Below, piece after piece: positions 48,531 through 54,739 of a stretch of DNA of 54,739 bases (positions are counted from its first letter, which is position 1; each line of letters opens with the position of its first letter). A program made the translations under genes and the position numbers. Origin of the DNA: Pirellulales bacterium (lineage in GTDB: Bacteria > Planctomycetota > Planctomycetia > Pirellulales > JAEUIK01). Below the pieces are notes generated by a model. The model saw only the letters and a program-made list of their open reading frames with translations, was not told the origin of the DNA and searched no databases. The stretch is taken from assembly GCA_019636335.1 (NCBI GenBank), contig JAHBXR010000032.1, positions 1 through 54,739 of the forward strand. Reading direction: 5' to 3'.

Positions 48531-51338
48531 TTAGCCGTTCGAACGATCGATTGCCTCGAGGAAAAACGCCTCGAGATCCCGCACTGCCTGGCGGTTGTCG
48601 AACAGCACATCGGCCGTGGCCAGAATGCTCCGGCGAACCCCCTCTCGGTAGGAGCGATCGGTGCCGAGCTTCACGGCCAAATCGACATACTGGTCTGGAG
48701 TTCGGACCACACAATCCATGCAGCCCATCTTCGTGTACAGGGCCAGAGAGATCCGGCTGCGCAGGAAGTCGCCCGGCAGGGTAACCACGGGGGTGCCGAG
48801 TGCCAGAGCCTCGTAGGTCGTGTTCCCCCCGCCAAAGTGCATCGGGTCGAGCGAGACATCGGCCGCCGCATTGAGCGCCAGGAAATCGACGCGCTTCAAC
48901 CGGCCCAGAAAACGGATGCGATCGACCACATCGGGGATGGTGCGCGAGAAACGCTCCATCAACAGTCGCTTCCAATGATCGTACTTCCCTTCGAGCAAGA
49001 CGAGATCGCCTTGTGGATCGCGCCGCAGGATCTCGCCCAGCACGGCGTCGAACTCGGGGTGGAACTTGAACAGGCTCTGCGGACAGATATACAGATGCCG
49101 CGCGGGATCAAGGCCGAACGAGGCGCGGTCGCGCGGCCGCTCGTCGAGCACCGGCCGCTCGTAACAGACCGAGAGGTCGGGCAAACGCACCAGTTGCTCG
49201 GTGTAGTGCTCGTCGGCTCCGGCCGTCTCGAGCAACTCGCTCGAGATGAAATAGTCCATCGCGGCGCTGCCCGTCGTATCGGGATGCCCCCAGGTGACGC
49301 ATTGCACGGGCGCCATCCGCGAAAATCCCAGCGTGTAGGTCAAGGGATCCATGCCGATGTCGGCGTAGAAGATCAACTGCAGTTCCAGGTCTCGCACCAT
49401 TTGGCGCGAACGCTGTGGATCGTAGGGCAAGACATGAAAGTGATCGGCATGACGGCGGAATTCCTCGGCCGTGCCATCCTGATGCGTGCCACCGGCAATG
49501 ACGTGGACCTCGAACCGCTCGCGCGAGAGATGTTTGATGAGGCCGAGATTCAACCGGCCGATCGTGTGCTCGCGGAAGTAGCGCGAGAGGAAGCCCACGC
49601 GGACCCGGCCATCGGCCGTGCGACGTCCGCGCGGCGGTGGGAGGTGGGGGGCCCGATAGATCCGGGCGAGATCCTCCTGAACCCGGCGATCGTTCTGCCC
49701 CTGGTAGGCGATGTAGAACATCGTCGGCACGATCGTGCGCGTCGTATCGAGCGTGACGCCATCGGCGATCAATTGCGTGAGATTCTGCTCCAGCCCGGCC
49801 CGCCGCGCGTGCAGATCGTCGAGCGAGGCGTATACCGGCGGCAAGGCGGTGGCCAACATGACCCGCACGAGATTGTCGGGCTGCAGCTCGAGCGCGCGCT
49901 GGAGCGCCTTGCGGGCCTCGTCGAGTTGCCCGCGGTCGTTCAATAAGTACCCCAGGCTGCAATGGGCCGGCACGAAGTCGGGATCGGCGGCCACGGCCTG
50001 GCGATAACAGTCGAGCGCGCGGTCGAAGTCTTGTAGATCCTGGTGTACGTTGCCCCAGTTGTTGAGCACATCGGCCGACTTGGGATCGAGCTCGAAGGCA
50101 CGCCGAAACAGTCCGTCGGCCTCGCTCGCGCGCCCCAACTCGTGCAGGGCGAGCCCCGCCTTGCCCAGCGCGGCCGCATGACGCGGCTCGAGCGCCACGG
50201 TGCGCAACCAGGCATCGAGCGCCCGATGCACGTAACCTTGCTTGCGCAGCGCGTTGCCCAGATTGCACGTGACGTCGGCCGAATCGGGCTGCAGCGCCAG
50301 GGATCGCTGAAAGCTGGAGACCGCCTCGTCCAACTGGCCGACGCGCAACCATACCAGGCCCAGGTTGTTCAGCGCATCGGCCGCAGCGGGATCGAGCTCG
50401 ATCGCCCGGTGCAGGCTGGCCGCGGCTTCGTCGAGCTGACTGGCATACATCTGGGCCACCCCCAGGTTGTTCCAAACCTCGCTCCAGTCGGGCGCCGCCT
50501 CGGCAGCACGGCGCAAGGCGGTCGCTGCGTCGCCATAGCGCTTGTCGTGCAAATGCTGCGTGCCCAAAGCTGCAAACCGCTCGGACTCCTTCGAACGTGC
50601 GGTCGCCGTACTCGACGGGCGAGACTGCTGTTCCGCCGTCATCGTCGCCAGCTTGGGATTCAACCGCACGGCTTCGCGATGCGAGGCGCGAGCCGCCGCA
50701 GCACGCCCCAAGACGCTATAGAGATTGCCCAGGTTGAAGCGTGCCCCCGCGTTGGCCGGCTCCAGGCGGATCACGGTCTCGAAATGGGGAAGCGCCTCGT
50801 CCGGCTTGCCCGCCTGAATCAGTTCGATGCCGCGGCGATTGTGAGCCGCCGCGTCGGCGCTCCCGGGCTGAACCATGCCGAGCAGCGCCCGCGCCCGCTC
50901 GAGGTTTTTGCGAGCAGGCTCGAAGTCAGGACGCGCCGCGAGGGCCCCTTCGAACTCGCGGACCGCCTCTTCCGCGCGGGCGAGCCCCAGAAACACGACC
51001 CCCAGGTTGTTGTGCGCTTCGGGGTGGTCTGGTTCGAGCGTCAAGGCCTGACGAAAACAGAGGATCGACTCGTGCGGGTCTCCCGCCTGTTCGTACACGT
51101 GTCCCAGATTGTTGTAATAAGGGGCGCGCGGACCTTGCGTTTCGATCAGGCGGCGCAGGTGGCCAATCGCTTCGTCGTGGCGCTTCGCCTCCGTGGCCAG
51201 CGAGGCCAGGTGAAACAGGGCCTCGGGCTGATCGGGCGAGGCCGCCAGAATCTCGCGATAGATCTGTTCGGCCGCCGCGTGGTCCCCCGCATCGTCCAGC
51301 TTGCGGGCCCTGTCCAATTGTTCGGCGAGCGAGCTCAT
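48531..51338 (-). CDS. TPR-rich SPINDLY-family O-GlcNAc transferase-like protein
   Basis: A 935-residue protein. The N-terminal 540 residues contain around twelve or more TPR helix pairs (DHAAAEQIYREILAASPDQP, EAHNNLGVVFLGLARAEEAV, ADALNNLGLVWLRVGQLDEA and similar). The C-terminal part, from about 570, is the glycosyltransferase-41 fold of SPINDLY/OGT enzymes: RVGFLSRYFREHTIGRLNLG, MAPVQCVTWGHPDTTGSAAM, CPQSLFKFHPEFDAVLGEIL and DVSLDPMHFGGGNTTYEALA for the donor nucleotide site. Donor sugar and acceptors are unknown; protein glycosylation or a polysaccharide-linked role is likely. ATG 51338 has family-typical start MSSLAEQLDRARKLDDAGD. It is divergent from the TIGR03032-like gene. Confidence 0.93.
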   Translation of the reverse strand: MSSLAEQLDRARKLDDAGDHAAAEQIYREILAASPDQPEALFHLASLATEAKRHDEAIGHLRRLIETQGPRAPYYNNLGHVYEQAGDPHESILCFRQALTLEPDHPEAHNNLGVVFLGLARAEEAVREFEGALAARPDFEPARKNLERARALLGMVQPGSADAAAHNRRGIELIQAGKPDEALPHFETVIRLEPANAGARFNLGNLYSVLGRAAAARASHREAVRLNPKLATMTAEQQSRPSSTATARSKESERFAALGTQHLHDKRYGDAATALRRAAEAAPDWSEVWNNLGVAQMYASQLDEAAASLHRAIELDPAAADALNNLGLVWLRVGQLDEAVSSFQRSLALQPDSADVTCNLGNALRKQGYVHRALDAWLRTVALEPRHAAALGKAGLALHELGRASEADGLFRRAFELDPKSADVLNNWGNVHQDLQDFDRALDCYRQAVAADPDFVPAHCSLGYLLNDRGQLDEARKALQRALELQPDNLVRVMLATALPPVYASLDDLHARRAGLEQNLTQLIADGVTLDTTRTIVPTMFYIAYQGQNDRRVQEDLARIYRAPHLPPPRGRRTADGRVRVGFLSRYFREHTIGRLNLGLIKHLSRERFEVHVIAGGTHQDGTAEEFRRHADHFHVLPYDPQRSRQMVRDLELQLIFYADIGMDPLTYTLGFSRMAPVQCVTWGHPDTTGSAAMDYFISSELLETAGADEHYTEQLVRLPDLSVCYERPVLDERPRDRASFGLDPARHLYICPQSLFKFHPEFDAVLGEILRRDPQGDLVLLEGKYDHWKRLLMERFSRTIPDVVDRIRFLGRLKRVDFLALNAAADVSLDPMHFGGGNTTYEALALGTPVVTLPGDFLRSRISLALYTKMGCMDCVVRTPDQYVDLAVKLGTDRSYREGVRRSILATADVLFDNRQAVRDLEAFFLEAIDRSNG

Positions 51339-51503
51339 GCGTCTGCGTTGCCCAGAAAGATGATCGTTCGACGCCGCAACTCCGGCTCGATATTATGCCG
51401 CAAGGTACTTGGCTCGGTGGTGGCAGGCAAGCGCGGCGAGGCGCCGTGCGTGCTGGGGCCGCGGAGCCGCCATCTCAACGGAACTTTCCCACACGGCCAT
51501 CTC

Positions 51504-52583
51504 ATGTCGCAAGCCGATCCCGAACCCACCACGCCCGAGCCGAAATACCGCGAAGTTCGCTACGAGCATTCGCGCAGCTTCGTGGCGCTGCTGGCGCAGT
51601 TGCGCGCCACGCTTCTCGTCTCGACCTATCAGGCGGGCAAGCTCGTGGCCGTGAGCGCTGCCGATACAGGTCTGGCGCTGTCGTTCCACAATTTCGAGCA
51701 GGCGATGGGGGTGGCCGTCGGACCGCGCGGCCTCGCCGTCGGCACGCGCAACCAGGTCTGGCGGCTGTTGAGCGCGGGGAACATCGCTCCGCAGATTGAT
51801 CCCCCTGGCCGCTACGACGCCTGCTTTCTGGCCCGCTCGTCGCACATCACCGGCGAGATCCACGGCCACGAGATGGCCTTCGTCGGCGACGAACTGTGGA
51901 TCGTCAACACGCTCTTCTCTTGCTTGTGTACGCTCGATGCCGAGCACAGCTTCCGCCCGCGCTGGCGGCCGCCGTTCATTTCGGCGCTCGCGGCGGAAGA
52001 TCGTTGCCACTTGAACGGGTTGGCCCTCGACGGCGGTCGTCCCCGCTTCGTCACGCTGATGGCGGAGACCGACACCGCCGCCGGCTGGCGACCGGTGAAG
52101 GCCACTGCCGGGTGCATTCTCGATATCGCCAGTGGCGCCGTCGTCGCGCGCGGCTTCGCCATGCCCCATTCGCCGCGCGTCTATCAGGGCCGACTGTGGG
52201 TGCTCGACAGCGGCACGGGGAGCCTCGTCGTCGTCGATCCGCGCGATGGAAAAATCGACACCGTCGCCAAACTCCCCGGCTACACGCGCGGACTTTGCTT
52301 TCTGGGCGAATTCGCCTTCGTCGGCCTCTCGCGCATCCGCGAGACCTCGACCTTCGGCGGCATCCCCATCGCCGAGAAGCGCGACGAGCTCAAGTGCGGC
52401 GTCGCCGCGATTCACCTCCCGACCGGCAATCTCGCCACGCTCGAGTTCAAGTCGGGCGTGGAAGAGATCTTCGACGTGCAGGTGCTCCCCGGCGTGCGCA
52501 CGCCCTGGATCTCGGGACCCTTCCCCTCGGACGACGACTCGCGCACCATCTGGATCGTGCCGGAAGAAGAACGCGGGCGGTGA
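51504..52583 (+). CDS. TIGR03032-like beta-propeller protein
   Basis: A 359-residue cytoplasmic protein (no signal peptide) matching the TIGR03032 family: YEHSRSFVALLAQLRATLLV, STYQAGKLVAVSAADTGLAL, NFEQAMGVAVGPRGLAVGTR, HGHEMAFVGDELWIVNTLFS, CHLNGLALDGGRPRFVTLMA, GGCILDIASG-like TAGCILDIASGAVVARGFAM and LPGYTRGLCFLGEFAFVGLS. The family is of unknown function and often found beside TPR/glycosyltransferase genes. Here it is divergent from the SPINDLY-like gene, with 165 bp between the starts for shared regulation. Confidence 0.88.
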   Translation: MSQADPEPTTPEPKYREVRYEHSRSFVALLAQLRATLLVSTYQAGKLVAVSAADTGLALSFHNFEQAMGVAVGPRGLAVGTRNQVWRLLSAGNIAPQIDPPGRYDACFLARSSHITGEIHGHEMAFVGDELWIVNTLFSCLCTLDAEHSFRPRWRPPFISALAAEDRCHLNGLALDGGRPRFVTLMAETDTAAGWRPVKATAGCILDIASGAVVARGFAMPHSPRVYQGRLWVLDSGTGSLVVVDPRDGKIDTVAKLPGYTRGLCFLGEFAFVGLSRIRETSTFGGIPIAEKRDELKCGVAAIHLPTGNLATLEFKSGVEEIFDVQVLPGVRTPWISGPFPSDDDSRTIWIVPEEERGR

Positions 52584-52724
52584 CGATCGTCAGGGGGTGG
52601 CATGGCTTCGAGCGCACTTGCTCGACGCCGCGTGGCGCAGCTAGACTGAGCGTCGGCGCGAGCCCCACGCGCCTTGCCTGTACCCGCCGGCTCCCCTCCT
52701 CCCACGAGCCTCTGGATCCTCGCC

Positions 52725-54056
52725 ATGTTGACCTTCTTCGGTCCGCGCGACCGGTACTGCGACGGCCTTTCTCGGCGTCAGTTCTTGCGCGTCGGCAGTC
52801 TCGCCATGGGCGGATTGGCGCTGCCGCAGTTGCTGCGTGCCGAGGAGCAGACCGCGATCCCCGCGCGGCACAAGTCCGTCATCATGGTCTATCTGTCGGG
52901 CGGGCTTGCGCATCAAGACACGTTCGATCTCAAGCCCGAGGCGCCGGACGGCATCCGCGGCGAGTTCTCGCCCATCGATACGGTCGTGCCCGGCATTCAA
53001 GTCAGCGAGCATTTGCCGCGCACGGCCAAGGTCATCGACCGGCTGGCCGTGCTGCGTTCGATCGTCGGGCTGCGCGACGAGCACAGCAGCTTTCAGAACA
53101 TCACGGGCTATTCGATGGACGAGAGCCTGCGCGACGGCAAGCCGAACTTCGGCTCGGTGATCTCGCGCATCCAAGGCCCCACCGATCCCGTCGTGCCGGC
53201 GTACGTCGATCTCTTTCCGACGATGCAGCACAAGCCTTACAACATCTCGGGGCCGGGCATCGCCGGTCGCCGCCACGCGGGCATCAAGGCCGACGGCGAG
53301 GATCTCGCCAGCATGAAGCTGCGCTACGTTGAGCCGGCACGCTTCGATACCCGCCGTGGATTGCTCGATCGCTTCGACGACTTCCGTCGCCAGGTCGACA
53401 GCATCGATCTCTCTGCCATGGACACCAGCTACCAGAAGGCGTTCGACGTGCTCACGTCGAACCGGCTGGTCGAGGCGCTCGACGTCGAGCGCGAAGACCC
53501 GCGCCTGCGCGAGCGTTACGGCATCGGCTCGCCGCAACATCAGGGAGACGGCGCGCCGGAGTGGAACGATCAATTGCTCGCCGCGCGGCGGCTGGTCGAG
53601 GCGGGCGCCCGTTGTGTTACCGTCGCCTACGGCTTTTGGGATACGCATGGCGACAACTTCAATCAACTCCGCCAGCGGCTTCCGTTGTTCGATCAGGGCG
53701 TATCGGCGCTCATCGAGGACATCTACCAGCGGGGACTCGATCGCGACGTGACCGTCGTCGTGTGGGGCGAATTCGGTCGCATGCCGAAGATCAACAAAGA
53801 CGCCGGCCGCGATCACTGGGCGCCCGTGAACGGCGCCCTGTTGGCCGGTGGCGGCATGCGCGTGGGCCAGGTCATCGGCAGCACCGACAAGCTCGGCGCG
53901 TATGCCGTCGAGCGGCCGATTCACTACCGCGACGTGCTGGCCACGATCTACCACAACCTAGGGATCGATCCTCACTCGCGGATCGAAGACCCCTCGGGCC
54001 GCCCCGTACCCATCCTGCCCGACAATGCGCAGCCGATCGGGGAGCTGCTCGCCTAG
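52725..54056 (+). CDS. DUF1501 protein, Tat-exported
   Basis: A 443-residue protein. ATG 52725 begins MLTFFGPRDRYCDGLSRRQF, a Tat signal with the same CDG-x-SRR-x-F word as the DUF1501 proteins at 33739 and 38830. Features are VIMVYLSGGLAHQDTFDLKP, GIQVSEHLPRTAKVIDRLAV, LLAARRLVEAGARCVTVAYG, WDTHGDNFNQLRQ, VVVWGEFGRMPKINKDAGRD and NGALLAGGGMRVGQVIGSTD. An upstream in-frame extension (from 52674) is not supported. No partner cytochrome gene is adjacent; the gene follows the TIGR03032-like gene by 141 bp on the same strand. Confidence 0.93.
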   Translation: MLTFFGPRDRYCDGLSRRQFLRVGSLAMGGLALPQLLRAEEQTAIPARHKSVIMVYLSGGLAHQDTFDLKPEAPDGIRGEFSPIDTVVPGIQVSEHLPRTAKVIDRLAVLRSIVGLRDEHSSFQNITGYSMDESLRDGKPNFGSVISRIQGPTDPVVPAYVDLFPTMQHKPYNISGPGIAGRRHAGIKADGEDLASMKLRYVEPARFDTRRGLLDRFDDFRRQVDSIDLSAMDTSYQKAFDVLTSNRLVEALDVEREDPRLRERYGIGSPQHQGDGAPEWNDQLLAARRLVEAGARCVTVAYGFWDTHGDNFNQLRQRLPLFDQGVSALIEDIYQRGLDRDVTVVVWGEFGRMPKINKDAGRDHWAPVNGALLAGGGMRVGQVIGSTDKLGAYAVERPIHYRDVLATIYHNLGIDPHSRIEDPSGRPVPILPDNAQPIGELLA

Positions 54057-54081
54057 ATGATATGCGAATGGAAGTGGGTAG

Positions 54082-54375
54082 CTATGGACGTGTAGCTGCT
54101 GATGGCCCCGGCTCTTCTAGGTCCCCTTGCAGAGGGCGCTTCGGCCTAAGAATGAGCCAGCCGCAGCAGACCACTCCCATAACAAAGAGAATCGCAAACA
54201 ACTTGACCCACGGCATGATTAAAGGGTCGCTGGGCGTTGGATTATCTGGCAAGGGCCATGACAAGATCCAAGCGATTGCCGCCAAACAGATGCCAAACAA
54301 GACCAGACATGCGAACGGCCGCCAACAGCCGTGAGGCGCATGCACCTTGGGCGTTTCGTAGGGATTCTCGGCCAT
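54082..54375 (-). CDS. Small membrane protein with N-terminal ENPYETPK motif
   Basis: A 97-residue protein beginning MAENPYETPKVHAPHGCWRP, then two hydrophobic segments (about 20-42, CWRPFACLVLFGICLAAIAW, and 54-76, MPWVKLFAILFVMGVVCCGW) and a short Pro/Glu-rich tail. The ENPY-x-x-PK start is shared with the 58-residue protein at 11335-11511, though the rest differs. The ribosome-binding site is weak. Topology with both ends inside is likely. The function is unknown. Confidence 0.7.
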   Translation of the reverse strand: MAENPYETPKVHAPHGCWRPFACLVLFGICLAAIAWILSWPLPDNPTPSDPLIMPWVKLFAILFVMGVVCCGWLILRPKRPLQGDLEEPGPSAATRP

Positions 54376-54422
54376 TTGGGCGATTGTAGCCGCGATTCCC
54401 GTCTAGCGAATAGGACGGCGGC

Positions 54423-54662
54423 ATGGCGAACATCCACATGAACGGCAGAGAGAGGTGGCAACAATTGATACACCTGGTGCGCATCCTCATATCAGACCTG
54501 CTCGTGACATTCGGGTTTTGGTGCTCGGTTGTTGTTGTGATATGCCTGCCCCTAGCACTCGTTGATCAGGATGGCGAGCCGCAGCTCTATATGGAACTTG
54601 CCGGAATCACCACAACGGGCTTGCTACTATTTGTGGTAGGTCGTGCGATTCGGCCGCGCTAG
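54423..54662 (+). CDS. Small membrane protein of unknown function
   Basis: A 79-residue protein with AGGACG before ATG 54423. After a basic N terminus (NGRERWQQLIHLVRILIS) there are two hydrophobic segments (about 24-45, LLVTFGFWCSVVVVICLPLA, and 58-75, AGITTTGLLLFVVGRA) joined by an acidic loop. The function is unknown. It is divergent from the ENPY-motif gene, with 47 bp between the starts. The last 77 bp of the window hold nothing recognisable. Confidence 0.6.
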   Translation: MANIHMNGRERWQQLIHLVRILISDLLVTFGFWCSVVVVICLPLALVDQDGEPQLYMELAGITTTGLLLFVVGRAIRPR

Positions 54663-54739
54663 CCAGCAACACGCTAATGGCACACTACCTGGAAGTGCTA
54701 ACTGGCTTGGCAGCAGGAAACTTCTTGCCATAGTATCAC

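Noticed and set aside
48308..48610. 100-codon minus-strand frame after the SPINDLY gene
   Set aside because: It starts inside the SPINDLY coding region in another frame and has no start signal; only the aromatic-rich end looks unusual, so it is noted as a possible decayed remnant.

Overview
The window is chromosomal DNA of a planctomycete, most likely of the Pirellulales type. The evidence is four DUF1501 Tat-exported proteins, a planctomycete-type cytochrome c protein (PSCyt1/DUF1549/DUF1553), a 2486-residue repeat protein carrying the planctomycete N-terminal motif LEERRLLA, a SPINDLY-type TPR glycosyltransferase and an ECF sigma/anti-sigma pair. All calls come from reading the sequence and translations; no database search was run.

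Layout. 1-15.4 kb: chromosomal housekeeping and regulatory genes. These are a secreted His-rich protein, a PhyH-type dioxygenase, a MoxR-like ATPase/VWA pair, a dihydroorotate-dehydrogenase-like enzyme, an ECF sigma factor with an anti-sigma factor carrying two CxxCH motifs, two small genes of unclear (possibly phage-tail-like) nature, DAHP synthase, a small ENPY-motif membrane protein, a PaiB-like protein, RmlC, a DUF1295 protein and a secreted beta-propeller protein. 15.64-27.29 kb: tRNA-Cys(GCA) followed by an 11.6-kb integrated element. The element is bounded by a 49-bp direct repeat of the tRNA 3' part, and all its genes read leftwards. 27.3-40.2 kb: PSCyt/DUF1501 gene pair, a DUF2384-like antitoxin and divergent papain-like protease, a second DUF1501 gene, hisE-hisG, a PQQ-like beta-propeller, an AhpD-like protein and a third DUF1501 gene. 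40.4-54.7 kb: the giant repeat protein (7.5 kb), the SPINDLY/TPR protein divergent from a TIGR03032-like protein, a fourth DUF1501 gene and two small membrane proteins.

The most interesting region is the integrated element. It encodes a tyrosine integrase, an excisionase-like HTH protein, a RepA-like AAA ATPase, a zinc-ribbon protein, a cold-shock protein and a fused HK97-type prohead protease/major capsid protein. The capsid half has its own internal Shine-Dalgarno and ATG. I see no terminase, portal, tail or lysis gene. It therefore looks like a capsid-encoding phage satellite or a domesticated capsid element rather than a prophage. Its intergenic DNA is rich in signals: a triple 9-bp iteron, nested palindromes, a G-run/C-run hairpin, three tandem GC hairpins ending in T6, a 20-bp RNA stem whose only irregularities are G-U pairs, and a terminator 25 bp before the integrase start.

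The second notable item is the anti-sigma factor at 7193-7954. A cytoplasmic zinc-binding ZAS domain and one membrane segment are followed by an extracytoplasmic tail with two c-type heme attachment motifs, suggesting a heme- or redox-responsive sigma switch.
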